Both the position numbers and the translations under genes were made by a program. The notes below the pieces were generated by a model. The model saw nothing but the letters and a program-made list of their open reading frames with translations, was not told the origin of the DNA and searched no databases. Below are positions 44,189 through 53,666 of a stretch of DNA of 64,000 nucleotides, piece after piece (within the stretch, counting starts at the first letter, position 1; every line of letters starts with the position of its first letter). The stretch comes from Clostridium vincentii (GTDB lineage: Bacteria > Bacillota > Clostridia > Clostridiales > Clostridiaceae), in NCBI RefSeq assembly GCF_002995745.1, contig NZ_PVXQ01000011.1:1-64000 (forward strand). Reading direction: 5' to 3'.

Positions 44189-45286
44189 ATGAAATTAGGA
44201 ATTGTAGGATTACCAAACGTAGGTAAGAGCACTTTGTTTAATGCAATAACAAAGGCAGGAGCTGAATCAGCAAATTATCCGTTCTGTACAATTGAACCAA
44301 ATGTTGGTGTTGTATCTGTACCGGATAAGAGATTAGAGGTACTAAAACAAATTTATACCTCAAAAAAAAGTATTTATACTTCAATTGAATTTTATGATAT
44401 AGCAGGATTAGTTAAAGGAGCTTCTAAAGGTGAAGGTTTAGGAAATAAATTTTTAGCACATATTAGAGAAGTTGAATCAATTGTTCACGTTGTAAGATGT
44501 TTTGATGATGGAAATATTATTCATGTTGAAGGGTCAGTTGATCCGATAAGGGATATTGAAATAATAACCTTGGAACTTATATTCTCTGATATAGAGGTTA
44601 TTGAAAGAAGAATGGAAAAGTCAGTTAAGCTTGCAAGATCCGGAGATAAGGTTGCAAAGTTTGAATATGATTTAATGGAAAGATTAAAAGCTCAGTTAGA
44701 GGATAATCTTCCTATTAGAACATTAGAAGTTACTGATGAGGAAGCTATATTTATTAGAAGCTTATTTTTAATTACTTCAAAACCTGTATTATATGCATGT
44801 AATATTTCAGAAGATGATTTAATGAGTGGAGAACCAGATAATAAGTATGTTAAAACAGTAATGGAATACGCTAAAAAAGAAGACTCAGGAGTTATGATAG
44901 TTTGTGCTAAACTTGAAGAGGAATTATCGGGTCTTGAAGATGAAGAGAAGTCAGAAATGTTAAATGAATATGGATTAGAGGAATCAGGACTGGATAAACT
45001 TATAGAAGAATCTTACAAATTACTAGGTCTTATGAGCTATTTAACTGCAGGTGTTCAAGAAATTAGGGCTTGGACAATTAAACAAGGAACTAAAGCTCCA
45101 GCAGCTGCAGGAAAAATTCATTCTGATATAGAAAGAGGATTTATTAGAGCTGAGGTTGTAAGTTATGATGATTTAGTAGCTTGCGGCTCAGAAGCAAAGG
45201 CTAAAGAAAAAGGTCTTTTTAGACTTGAAGGAAAAGAATATATTATGAAAGACGGAGACGTTGTAAACTTTAGATTTAACGTATAG
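44189..45286 (+). CDS. ychF: Redox-regulated ATPase YchF (OLA1 family)
   Basis: A universally conserved Obg-family P-loop protein that prefers ATP and associates with ribosomes. The G1 motif GLPNVGKST is at residues 7-15. The switch region includes DIAGLVKGASKGEGLGNKFL, and the C-terminal TGS-like domain ends DGDVVNFRFNV. ATG at 44189 gives about 365 residues, the normal length, and lies 8-9 bases after AAAGGA. The upstream ATG at 44180 overlaps that site. It is a single-gene unit with its own promoter and terminator. Confidence 0.95.
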   Translation: MKLGIVGLPNVGKSTLFNAITKAGAESANYPFCTIEPNVGVVSVPDKRLEVLKQIYTSKKSIYTSIEFYDIAGLVKGASKGEGLGNKFLAHIREVESIVHVVRCFDDGNIIHVEGSVDPIRDIEIITLELIFSDIEVIERRMEKSVKLARSGDKVAKFEYDLMERLKAQLEDNLPIRTLEVTDEEAIFIRSLFLITSKPVLYACNISEDDLMSGEPDNKYVKTVMEYAKKEDSGVMIVCAKLEEELSGLEDEEKSEMLNEYGLEESGLDKLIEESYKLLGLMSYLTAGVQEIRAWTIKQGTKAPAAAGKIHSDIERGFIRAEVVSYDDLVACGSEAKAKEKGLFRLEGKEYIMKDGDVVNFRFNV

Positions 45287-45300
45287 TATTATATATTTTA

Positions 45301-45333
45301 AAAGACGGCAGTACACTGCCGTCTTTCTTTTTT
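45301..45333 (+). terminator. Terminator of ychF
   Basis: A perfect 11-bp GC-containing stem (AAAGACGGCAG and complement) with a 4-base loop, followed by a T run. Confidence 0.93.
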
Positions 45334-45430
45334 ACTATTTTTACAGGACTAAAGTCACAACTTTAAGTTTTTAAAGGAAATATTACCTTTTAATAAAGGA
45401 GATTTTTAAATTTTAACGAATTTAAGTATT

Positions 45431-45470
45431 AAAGTGGTTAGAAGTGGAGTAAAGTGGTACATAGTAGAGT
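45431..45470 (+). promoter_or_regulatory. MraZ-type operator: four boxes in exact 10-bp phase
   Basis: Four consecutive 10-base units precede mraZ: AAAGTGGTTA, GAAGTGGAGT, AAAGTGGTAC and ATAGTAGAGT. The core AAGTGG is in exact 10-bp register, so all boxes face the same side of the helix. This agrees with the direct GTG(G)-containing boxes bound by MraZ, a ring-shaped regulator of its own dcw operon. The operator lies 26 bases before the mraZ start. Confidence 0.8.
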
Positions 45471-45496
45471 AAAAGTATATAGGAGGGGTAAATTTT

Positions 45497-45925
45497 ATGC
45501 TAATAGGTGAATATCAACATGCGTTAGATATTAAAAATAGAATTATTGTCCCCTCCAAGCTTAGAGAAGATCTTGGAAATAACTTTGTTATGACCAAAGG
45601 CTTAGATGGCTGCTTATATGCTTATCCACTAGAAGAATGGAAAAATTTGCAAGAAAAACTTAAAATGCTACCTCTATCTAACAAGGATGCAAGAGCTTTT
45701 GTAAGATTCTTTTTTGCAGGAGCTTGTGAAGTAGAAATGGACAAGCAAGGTAGAGGATTAATTCCACAGAATTTAAGAGAATATGCTGGGATAGAAAAGG
45801 AAATAGTAAGTATAGGTGTCTTAACAAGAGTAGAAATATGGAGTAAGGAAAAGTGGAAAAATTATAACGAATCAAATGTAGATTACCAATTAATTGCAGA
45901 AAAAATGAGTGATTTAGGAATATAA
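45497..45925 (+). CDS. mraZ: Transcriptional regulator MraZ
   Basis: A 142-residue double-SpoVT/AbrB-fold protein that forms a ring and binds the dcw promoter. The first repeat has the signature [21 protein letters not shown]; the second has [18 protein letters not shown], each with the conserved D...R core. The length is normal and the start follows AGGAGGGG. It is the first gene of the dcw cluster, 12 bases ahead of rsmH, and almost certainly binds the four phased boxes in front of it. Confidence 0.96.
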   Translation: MLIGEYQHALDIKNRIIVPSKLREDLGNNFVMTKGLDGCLYAYPLEEWKNLQEKLKMLPLSNKDARAFVRFFFAGACEVEMDKQGRGLIPQNLREYAGIEKEIVSIGVLTRVEIWSKEKWKNYNESNVDYQLIAEKMSDLGI

Positions 45926-45937
45926 GGAGATTTTAAT

Positions 45938-46870
45938 ATGGAATTTAAACATATACCAGTTTTGCTTAATGAATGTCTTCAAGGACTAGATATAAAAGAA
46001 AATGGGATTTATGTTGATTGCACCCTTGGAGGGGCAGGACATTCATCTCACCTATTAAAAAATCTGTCTAAAGAGGGAATGCTAATCGGCATAGATCAGG
46101 ATAAGGATGCTTTAAAAGCAGCAACAGAAAGGCTTAAAGATTATAAAAACGTACAATTTGTACATAATAACTTTTATAATATAGAAGATATTTTAGACAC
46201 TTTAGATATACCGAAAGTTGACGGTATATTAATGGACCTAGGTGTTTCTTCATATCAGTTAGATCAAGGTGAGAGAGGGTTTAGTTATATGAAGGATGCT
46301 CCTCTAGATATGAGAATGGATAGAGATAACAAATTTTTAGCCTACGATGTAGTAAATAATTATACTTTTGATGAATTACTAAAAATTATAAGAAATTATG
46401 GAGAAGAAAAATTCGCGAAAAGAGTTGCAACATTTATTGTAGATAGAAGGGTGAATAAGCCTATTGAAACTACTCTTCAACTAGTGGACATAATAAAAGC
46501 AGCAATACCGGCGAAGGCTAGACGTGAAGGACCTCATCCGGCTAAGAGAACATTTCAAGCTATACGAATAGAAGTTAACAGTGAATTGACAATATTAAAT
46601 AAGACCATAGAAGATGGCGTAAATAAACTTAAAAAGGGTGGCCGTATGGCTATTATAACTTTTCATTCTTTAGAAGATAGGATTGTAAAACTTAAATTTA
46701 GAGAGTTAGCTGACCCATGTACATGTCCAAAAGAATTCCCTATTTGTGCTTGTGGAAAAGAACCCCTGGTTAGGTTGATAAAAAGAAAAGCCATTGAACC
46801 AACTGAGGAAGAAGTTGAGATAAATCCAAGGAGTAGAAGTGCTAAATTAAGAGTTATAGAGAGAATATAG
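45938..46870 (+). CDS. rsmH: 16S rRNA m4C1402 methyltransferase RsmH
   Basis: N4-methylates C1402 in the decoding centre of 16S rRNA using S-adenosylmethionine. The SAM-binding motif [10 protein letters not shown] is at residues 28-37, with further family motifs [29 protein letters not shown] and [12 protein letters not shown] Cys pair ([12 protein letters not shown]) near the C-terminus is usual for the family. Length 310, normal. It follows mraZ closely in the dcw operon. Confidence 0.96.
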   Translation: MEFKHIPVLLNECLQGLDIKENGIYVDCTLGGAGHSSHLLKNLSKEGMLIGIDQDKDALKAATERLKDYKNVQFVHNNFYNIEDILDTLDIPKVDGILMDLGVSSYQLDQGERGFSYMKDAPLDMRMDRDNKFLAYDVVNNYTFDELLKIIRNYGEEKFAKRVATFIVDRRVNKPIETTLQLVDIIKAAIPAKARREGPHPAKRTFQAIRIEVNSELTILNKTIEDGVNKLKKGGRMAIITFHSLEDRIVKLKFRELADPCTCPKEFPICACGKEPLVRLIKRKAIEPTEEEVEINPRSRSAKLRVIERI

Positions 46871-46904
46871 AGAATAGTTATAAATAAGCTGGAGTGTGAA
46901 TATT

Positions 46905-47354
46905 ATGGTAGTAAAAGAATTTGAGTATGAACATGAATATGTAAACGGGAATACAGTTGTAAAACCTCAAAGAAGAAGTGAGGATACAGATAAGAAAAAG
47001 TATGAGGAATTACAGCGTTCAAAAAGAGAAAGAAATAAGAAGAGAAAAGAAGAAAAGAAAAGAAGACATGGAATTCTTCAAATAACAGCTTTTTTATTCG
47101 TTGTAGGAATGGTTATTATAGTTAGAGATAATAATGTGTATAGCATGCAAAAAGAACTTACTACTATAAAGAGTGAAATTAAGGTTGTACAGGATGACAA
47201 TGAATCTTTAAGAGTAGACCTTTTAAAAGTATCATCTTTAGATAATATAAAAACAAACGCAGAAAAAAGACTAGGGATGGTTCCAGCAACAAAAGAGAAT
47301 ACAATTCAAATTGAGTTACCTAATAAATATTTTGATAGTATAGAAAATAAATAA
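46905..47354 (+). CDS. ftsL: FtsL-like cell division protein
   Basis: A small bitopic division protein of about 149 residues. A charged, Lys/Arg-rich cytoplasmic part (about 20-55) is followed by one membrane segment (about 57-73). A short external coiled coil with the FtsL/DivIC-type ending KTNAEKRLGMVPA follows. FtsL with FtsQ and DivIC activates the septal synthase pair. The identification rests on topology, position between rsmH and the transpeptidase gene, and this ending. ATG at 46905 is preferred over the GTG at 46896, which overlaps the Shine-Dalgarno. Confidence 0.82.
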   Translation: MVVKEFEYEHEYVNGNTVVKPQRRSEDTDKKKYEELQRSKRERNKKRKEEKKRRHGILQITAFLFVVGMVIIVRDNNVYSMQKELTTIKSEIKVVQDDNESLRVDLLKVSSLDNIKTNAEKRLGMVPATKENTIQIELPNKYFDSIENK

Positions 47355-47460
47355 TCACATAGGAAAAATAGAACTATTGGGTCTAAAATTAATGGGTGCG
47401 CTAGATTAAAAGTGCATCCTAAGTTCGTTTATTAAACAATATATACGGGGGAGTTTCAGG

Positions 47461-49665
47461 GTGAAAAAAGATATTTTTAGAGATCGGTCAAAAATGAAGA
47501 AGAGAATGAGTTTAGCCTTGGTTACTATAATTAGTTTGTTATTTATACTGACATTAAGATTGGCATATATAATGATTGTAAAACAAAGTGAATATTCTGC
47601 TATGGCAGAAGAACAATGGACAAGTGAAGTGAAAATTGATGCAAAAAGAGGGAGAATATTAGATAGAAATGGTGTAGAATTAGCGATTTCAGCAAATGTT
47701 TATAGAATAGATTTTGATTTAAATTCAATTAGAAAATATTTAGAGACTGAAGGTGCAACCTATACAACTACAGCGCAGCTTGCACCAGTAATAGCAAATG
47801 CAGTTGGAATGGAAGAGGCAGCTGTCTTGAAAAAGTTAGATGCAAAATTACCAAGTGGAGCACAAGCCGGATCAGCTACATTAATAAGAAGAATAGAAAA
47901 AGCTGCTTCAGATAATGTGAAAAAACTTAGTATATCTGGAATAATTATTTCTCCAGATACAAAGAGATATTATCCAAATGCTAATTTTTTATCTCATACA
48001 CTTGGAAGTACAAACATAGATGGACAAGGATTAACTGGTATAGAACTTGAGTATAATTCGGAATTATCAGGAACTCCAGGCATGAAAATTGCAGAATTAG
48101 ATAGCAAAAGTGGAGATTTACCATATACAATATCTCAATATACGGCTCCTGTTGATGGAAAGGATGTTACTTTAACTATTGATGAAAATATACAGTTTTT
48201 TGCAGAAAAAGTAGCAACCCAAGCACAAGTTGATCAAAAGGCTAAGGCAGTATCGGTACTTGTAACTGATCCTAAAACTGGAGAAATATTAGCTATGGTT
48301 AATAAACCAGATTTTGATCCAAATACCCCGTATGATGGTATTCAAAATTTTGAAGGTGCTAATGATGGAGAAAAACTTCAAAAAATGTGGAGAAATAGAT
48401 TAGTAAATGATACCTTTGAGCCTGGATCTATTTTTAAAGTTATAACAGGAATAACTGCTTTGGAAGAAGGATTAGTTTCACCAGAGGATACCTTTGTTTG
48501 TAATGGAAGCCTAACCTTTGGAAATAGAGTAATTAAATGTTGGAAACCACAAGGTCATGGTACCCAACATTTTGAAGACATATTTCAAAATTCGTGTAAT
48601 GTTGCTTTTATGCAGTTAGGCGAAAAAATTGGTAAGGAAAAGTTATGCGAATACATTGCAAAATTCGGATTCGGTAAAGTTAGTGGAATAGATTTGCCCG
48701 GAGAAGCTAAAGGTATAGTTAAAAGCCCTGAAAATATTTCACAAACAGATTTAGCGACTATAGCTTTTGGTCAAACAAATACAGTTAATTCAGTTCAATT
48801 TATGGCAGCTTTTAATGCAATAGCTAATGGAGGCTCATTAATACAACCTCATGTAATGAAAGATACAACTCATAAGGATGAAAATGGAACTGTTGTTGTA
48901 GATAGTAGTTTTGATGCAACAACTACAGAGGTAGCATCAAAGGAAAAAACAGCAGAACTTAGAACTTATTTAGAAAGAGTTGTTACAGGAGGATCGGGAG
49001 TATCTACATTTATAGAAGGTTATCATATTGGTGGTAAAACAGGAACTGCACAAAAGGTTAATCCTGAAAATGGTACTTATGAAGCAAATAAATATATTTC
49101 ATCTTTTGTTGGAATGGCACCTGTTGATGATCCTAAAGTAACTATTTTAATTACTGTTGATGAACCGAGTAATGGAGCATACTATGCTAGTCAAGTCAGT
49201 GCTCCTTATGCTAAGATGTTATTTACAGATATATTTAATTACATGGAAGGAAAATTTTCAGCAGAGACTGCTAATTCTATAGTTAAAGATGTTGTTATTC
49301 CAGAAGTAAGAGGTATGACAATAGAAAATGCTAAAAAGATTCTTAAGGACTTAAAACTTGAAGCAGAATTAGTTGGAGAAGGAGATGTAGTGAAGACTAT
49401 TAAACCATATCCTGGATATACTGTAAAAGAGGGTTCGAAGATAAGTTTATATGGAAATTTAGATGGTGGAAGTATAACAAGTGTTGTAATGCCAGATTTG
49501 CAAGGGTATTCAACAGAAGCATCAGCAAACTTACTTAAATCATTGGGTCTTAAATATACAGTTAGTGGAACTGGACTTGTGTCTACCCAAAGCATACCTG
49601 CAGGGGAAGTAATTACAAAGGAAACAGCAATAAAATTAGAATTAAGTATTGATTATAAGGATTAA
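47461..49665 (+). CDS. spoVD: Class B penicillin-binding protein SpoVD/FtsI with two PASTA domains
   Basis: A septal or spore-cortex transpeptidase, 734 residues. One N-terminal membrane anchor (about 14-38), the dimerisation domain, then the transpeptidase with nucleophile Ser323 in GSIFK, SCN at 378-380 and KTG at 526-528. Two C-terminal PASTA domains follow (about 605-668 and 675-733; VIPEVRGMTIENAKKIL and VMPDLQGYSTEASANLL). PASTA domains suggest SpoVD, but since no separate ftsI is seen it may also serve vegetative division. GTG start after GGGGAG. The 106-base gap before it has only a weak hairpin (GGGTGC/GCATCC). Confidence 0.9.
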   Translation: MKKDIFRDRSKMKKRMSLALVTIISLLFILTLRLAYIMIVKQSEYSAMAEEQWTSEVKIDAKRGRILDRNGVELAISANVYRIDFDLNSIRKYLETEGATYTTTAQLAPVIANAVGMEEAAVLKKLDAKLPSGAQAGSATLIRRIEKAASDNVKKLSISGIIISPDTKRYYPNANFLSHTLGSTNIDGQGLTGIELEYNSELSGTPGMKIAELDSKSGDLPYTISQYTAPVDGKDVTLTIDENIQFFAEKVATQAQVDQKAKAVSVLVTDPKTGEILAMVNKPDFDPNTPYDGIQNFEGANDGEKLQKMWRNRLVNDTFEPGSIFKVITGITALEEGLVSPEDTFVCNGSLTFGNRVIKCWKPQGHGTQHFEDIFQNSCNVAFMQLGEKIGKEKLCEYIAKFGFGKVSGIDLPGEAKGIVKSPENISQTDLATIAFGQTNTVNSVQFMAAFNAIANGGSLIQPHVMKDTTHKDENGTVVVDSSFDATTTEVASKEKTAELRTYLERVVTGGSGVSTFIEGYHIGGKTGTAQKVNPENGTYEANKYISSFVGMAPVDDPKVTILITVDEPSNGAYYASQVSAPYAKMLFTDIFNYMEGKFSAETANSIVKDVVIPEVRGMTIENAKKILKDLKLEAELVGEGDVVKTIKPYPGYTVKEGSKISLYGNLDGGSITSVVMPDLQGYSTEASANLLKSLGLKYTVSGTGLVSTQSIPAGEVITKETAIKLELSIDYKD

Positions 49666-49708
49666 TTCTAATTAAGTTATAAAATAATTATGATTTTGAG
49701 GTGACAAT

Positions 49709-51166
49709 ATGATTCTAAAGGAATTATTAAAAGAAATAGATTATGAAATAATACAAGGAACAGATAGTATTGATATAAAAGAAGTAAACTATGACAGTAG
49801 AGGTGTTAATGACGGAAATCTTTTTGTATGTATTAAGGGATTTAAAGTAGATGGACATAAATATGTAGAGGCTTCCGTTGAAAAGGGTGCAATAGCTATT
49901 GTCTGTGAAGATAGTATTGATTGCAGTGACGCTAATATTACAATAATTAAAGTTAAGGACAGTAGGAAGGCATTAGCAATAATCGGATGTAACTTTTATG
50001 ATAACTCAAGTAAAAAAATGAAAGTAATTGGGGTTACTGGAACTAATGGTAAGACAACTACAGCCATAATGATAAAAACTATACTTGAAAAAGAAGGTAA
50101 AAAGGTTGGACTTGTTGGAACCATAGCTAATTATATAGGTGATGAAAAGTTGGATACAGAACGAACTACTCCTGAATCCTTTGAATTACAAAAATTATTT
50201 TCAGAAATGGTAGCTAAGGGCTGTGAATATTGTGTAATGGAAGTTTCATCCCACTCATTAGCATTAGATAGAGTATATGGAGTAGAATTTCAAGCCGGTA
50301 TATTCACAAATATAACTAGGGATCATTTAGATTTTCATAAGACTTTCGAAAATTATTATGCTGAGAAGTTTAAGCTTTTTGAAAGAAGTGGATTAAGTGT
50401 TGTTAATATTGACGATAATTATGGTAGAGATGTTGTACGCGATCTTAAAAGTGAAGGAAAAGAAAATATAGTAACTTATTCAATAAAGGAAGAGAGCAAT
50501 TTTAAAGCTTATGATGAGATATTTGGAAGTGAACATATAAAATTTAAGCTGAAGTTGGCTAACGAAGAGGAATTTATAGTGGGACTTCCTGGAGAGTTTA
50601 ATATTTATAACTCTCTTGGGGCGATAGCTACTATGTATAAGCTTGGAATATCATTAGATAGCATAAAAAAAGGAATTGAAGAAGTTGTTGTTGCAGGAAG
50701 ATGTGAAATGGTGGGGAAAAGGTATCACTTGCCTTACACTATAATTATTGATTATGCACATACTCCAGACGGATTGGAAAATATCTTAAGAACAGCTAAA
50801 GGATTCACAAAAAATAGATTGATTTCTATATTTGGTTGTGGTGGAGATCGTGATAAAGTGAAGAGGCCACAGATGGGGAAAATAGGAGTAGACTTATCAG
50901 ATATAGCAATAGTTACATCTGATAATCCTAGGACAGAAAAGCCAAGTATAATAATTAAAGATATTCTTAAAGGTATTGATAAGGATAATTATCAGGTTAT
51001 AGAAAATAGAAAAGAAGCTATAAAAAAAGCAATAGAAATAGCTGAGGCTGGAGATGTAATTGTAATTGCAGGTAAAGGTCATGAAACCTATCAAGTCATT
51101 AGTACAGGTAAAATACATTTTGATGAAAGAGAAATAGTAGAAGAAATATTAAATGCTAAAAGATAG
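49709..51166 (+). CDS. murE: UDP-MurNAc-tripeptide synthetase MurE (meso-DAP type)
   Basis: Adds the third amino acid to the peptidoglycan stem peptide in the cytoplasm. Three Mur-ligase domains are seen, with the ATP-binding loop GVTGTNGKTTT at 108-118. The sequence DNPRTEKP in the C-terminal domain is the signature of enzymes that use meso-diaminopimelate rather than lysine, so the wall is probably of the DAP type. Length 485, normal, start after GAGGTGA. murF follows. Confidence 0.96.
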   Translation: MILKELLKEIDYEIIQGTDSIDIKEVNYDSRGVNDGNLFVCIKGFKVDGHKYVEASVEKGAIAIVCEDSIDCSDANITIIKVKDSRKALAIIGCNFYDNSSKKMKVIGVTGTNGKTTTAIMIKTILEKEGKKVGLVGTIANYIGDEKLDTERTTPESFELQKLFSEMVAKGCEYCVMEVSSHSLALDRVYGVEFQAGIFTNITRDHLDFHKTFENYYAEKFKLFERSGLSVVNIDDNYGRDVVRDLKSEGKENIVTYSIKEESNFKAYDEIFGSEHIKFKLKLANEEEFIVGLPGEFNIYNSLGAIATMYKLGISLDSIKKGIEEVVVAGRCEMVGKRYHLPYTIIIDYAHTPDGLENILRTAKGFTKNRLISIFGCGGDRDKVKRPQMGKIGVDLSDIAIVTSDNPRTEKPSIIIKDILKGIDKDNYQVIENRKEAIKKAIEIAEAGDVIVIAGKGHETYQVISTGKIHFDEREIVEEILNAKR

Positions 51167-51202
51167 ACAATATTTTTTCTAAAGTAATATTATAATTGGC
51201 TG

Positions 51203-51234
51203 TGTGGAATATTGCAGAATAGCAATATTCCACA
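51203..51234 (+). other. Strong hairpin between murE and murF
   Basis: A perfect 13-bp stem, TGTGGAATATTGC and its complement, closes a 6-base loop. There is no T run, so it is not a standard terminator. It may be an RNA-processing or stability element that separates murF translation from murE. Confidence 0.6.
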
Positions 51235-51271
51235 TATTATTGAAATTATAAATGAAGAGAGAGTGAAAAAG

Positions 51272-52621
51272 TTGGAATTAACTTTCAAAGAACTAGTAAA
51301 AGGATTAGAAGGAAAAGTTATTGTAGAAGGTGATAATAAATCTTTTAACAATATTTGTACTGATACAAGAAAAATAAAGAATAATAATGTGTTTTTAGCA
51401 TTAAAGGGTGATAATTTCAACGGCAACTTATATGCATGTGAGGCAATTAATAAAGGCGCATCTATTGCTATTGTTGATGAAATTCACTTTAATAAGGATG
51501 AAATACAAGGAACAGTAATTAAGGTTAAGAATACTTATATATCTTTACTTAAGTTAGCTAAATTTTATAGAGAAAAATTAGGAATTAAGGTTGTAGGAAT
51601 TACAGGTTCTACAGGGAAGACTTCAACAAAAGACTTAGTTTCAGCTCTTTTAAGCTACAAGTATAAGGTTTTTAAAACTAAGGGCAATTTCAATAATCAT
51701 ATAGGATTACCCCTTATGATATTAAGTTTAGATGAGTCTATAGAAGTAGCAGTTTTAGAAATGGGAATGAGTAATCCAGGAGAGATACATGCCCTTGCGG
51801 ATTGCGCAAGACCTGATATAGCTATTATAACTAATATAGGGTTATCTCATATTGAAAATTTAAAGACTAAAGAAAATATATTGAAGGCAAAGATGGAAAT
51901 TACAGATTTCTTTACTAAAGATAATGTCTTGATAGTTAATTATGAGGATGAGTATTTAGAAAAAATGAAAGAAGAAAGTTTTAAAATAATCAAAACAGGT
52001 TATGGCGGTACTTGTAGATTTAGTGCTGGTAATATTATTTTAGAAGAACAGACAACTTCATTTATATTAAAAGACAGTAATGAAAAGCAAGAATTTACAT
52101 TGCCAATGATTGGAACTCATAATGTTTTAAATGCATTACTAGGTATTGCAGCTGCAAGACATCTAGGGGTAAATTATAGTGAAATGAAGAAAGGCTTAAA
52201 AAATATTGAGGCTACATCTATGAGGCTAGAAGTTATTAAGTCTAATGATATGACAATAATTAATGATTGTTACAATGCTAGCCCTGATTCCATGAAGGCA
52301 GCTTTAGATGTTCTTAAGAATTATAAAGGTGGAAGAAAAATAGCCATTTTAGGAACAATGAGAGAACTTGGAGATGAATCATCAAAAGCTCATAGAGATA
52401 CTGGAGAATATGCGCAGGATAAGGCGGATTTTTTAGTAACTACAGGAGAATTTAAAGAAGATTATAAAATAGGGTTTAATAAAGAACAGGTTAAAATATA
52501 TGAGACAAAAAAAGATCTAATAGGAGATTTATGTAACTTTACTAAAAAAGATGATGTTATATTAGTTAAGGCATCTAGAGGGATAAGGTTTGAAGAAATA
52601 GTAAATAAACTTGTTAATTAG
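51272..52621 (+). CDS. murF: UDP-MurNAc-tripeptide-D-Ala-D-Ala ligase MurF
   Basis: Adds D-Ala-D-Ala, completing the soluble pentapeptide precursor. The ATP loop is GITGSTGKTSTKD, and the family motif NDCYNASPDSMKAAL lies in the C-terminal domain. I place the start at TTG 51272, just after GAGAGAGTG, because the N-terminus then reads ELTFKELVKGLEG as in other MurF and the length is about 449. The reading from 51212 would begin inside a strong hairpin. A GTG at 51263 is a further option. The Shine-Dalgarno is weak, so the start is less certain than the identity. Confidence 0.92.
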   Translation: MELTFKELVKGLEGKVIVEGDNKSFNNICTDTRKIKNNNVFLALKGDNFNGNLYACEAINKGASIAIVDEIHFNKDEIQGTVIKVKNTYISLLKLAKFYREKLGIKVVGITGSTGKTSTKDLVSALLSYKYKVFKTKGNFNNHIGLPLMILSLDESIEVAVLEMGMSNPGEIHALADCARPDIAIITNIGLSHIENLKTKENILKAKMEITDFFTKDNVLIVNYEDEYLEKMKEESFKIIKTGYGGTCRFSAGNIILEEQTTSFILKDSNEKQEFTLPMIGTHNVLNALLGIAAARHLGVNYSEMKKGLKNIEATSMRLEVIKSNDMTIINDCYNASPDSMKAALDVLKNYKGGRKIAILGTMRELGDESSKAHRDTGEYAQDKADFLVTTGEFKEDYKIGFNKEQVKIYETKKDLIGDLCNFTKKDDVILVKASRGIRFEEIVNKLVN

Positions 52622-52631
52622 TAATAGAAAA

Positions 52632-52670
52632 AGGAGGTGAGTTGCCAGAGATTTTTGGCAGTTACTTATG
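52632..52670 (+). promoter_or_regulatory. mraY ribosome binding site bridged by a hairpin
   Basis: A near-perfect Shine-Dalgarno AGGAGGTGAG (52632-52641) lies 26 bases before the only usable in-frame start, ATG 52668; a TGA at 52638 rules out anything earlier. Between them TTGCCA (52642-52647) pairs with TGGCAG (52656-52661) around an 8-base loop. Folding would bring the site to about 6-8 bases from the start. Confidence 0.6.
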
Positions 52671-53645
52671 TGGGAATTATTTAGCGGATTTTTTAATATA
52701 ACAATAGTAATAGCTTTTGTATTGGCATTTATATGCTCGATGGTACTTGGACCAATTATTATACCGGTTCTTCACAAAATGAAATTTGGACAAAATATAC
52801 GTAAGGAAGGGCCTAAAAGTCATTTAAAAAAAGCTGGAACACCAACAATAGGTGGATTGATTTTTATACTATCAATAATTATAGTAATGATTGTAATGAA
52901 ATATAAACTATCTGATGAAGCTATGATAGTACTATATGGAATGTTAGCCTTTGGTGTAATTGGATTCTTAGATGATATTCTAAAAATAATTCATAGAGAT
53001 AATGAGGGACTTAAATCAGGTCAAAAGTTTATATTGCAATTGATTTTTTCAGCCGCAATAGCTTTTTATGGATATAAGTTTATAGGAACATCAATTGCAG
53101 TTCCTTTTACAGATATTCAATGGGATTTAGGGTGGCTATATATTCCGTTTGTAATATTCTATTTTGCAGCTATTACAAATGCAGTAAATCTAACAGATGG
53201 GTTAGATGGACTAGCAACATCTGTAACAATATTAGTTTTAACCTTTTTTGGCATTGTAGCTTTTAAAATGGGACATTACAGTGTATCTGTATTTGCTATA
53301 GGTCTTACTGGAGCATTACTTGGCTTCTTAAAGTTTAATGCATTTCCTGCCAAGGTATTTATGGGGGATACAGGAGCTTTAGCATTAGGAGGTGCAATTG
53401 CATCTATAGTACTCGTTTTAAAAACACCATTTTTGATAATGATAGTAGGAGGAATATATGTTATTGAAGTTTTATCAGTAATTATACAGGTAACCTCCTT
53501 CAAGCTTACTGGAAAGAGGGTATTTAGGATGTCTCCTATTCATCATCATTTTGAACAGGTAGGATGGCCAGAAGTGAAAATAGTAACTACATTTTCAATT
53601 ATAACATTTGTTTTATGCATTATAGGGTTCATTTCTCTTTATTAA
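52668..53645 (+). CDS. mraY: Phospho-MurNAc-pentapeptide transferase MraY
   Basis: A membrane enzyme that attaches the MurNAc-pentapeptide to undecaprenyl phosphate, making lipid I. About ten membrane segments. Catalytic stretches are visible: [33 protein letters not shown] and [13 protein letters not shown]. The 325-residue length is normal. Its ribosome binding site is unusually far from the AUG and seems to be brought near by a hairpin. It is followed 21 bases later by spoVE. Confidence 0.96.
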   Translation: MWELFSGFFNITIVIAFVLAFICSMVLGPIIIPVLHKMKFGQNIRKEGPKSHLKKAGTPTIGGLIFILSIIIVMIVMKYKLSDEAMIVLYGMLAFGVIGFLDDILKIIHRDNEGLKSGQKFILQLIFSAAIAFYGYKFIGTSIAVPFTDIQWDLGWLYIPFVIFYFAAITNAVNLTDGLDGLATSVTILVLTFFGIVAFKMGHYSVSVFAIGLTGALLGFLKFNAFPAKVFMGDTGALALGGAIASIVLVLKTPFLIMIVGGIYVIEVLSVIIQVTSFKLTGKRVFRMSPIHHHFEQVGWPEVKIVTTFSIITFVLCIIGFISLY

Positions 53646-53666
53646 TATGTAACGGAGGGGTTATCA

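Noticed and set aside
47380-47460. Terminator or riboswitch before spoVD
   Set aside because: The GGGTGC/GCATCC stem is only 6 bp with a long loop and no T tract, so it is too weak to call.
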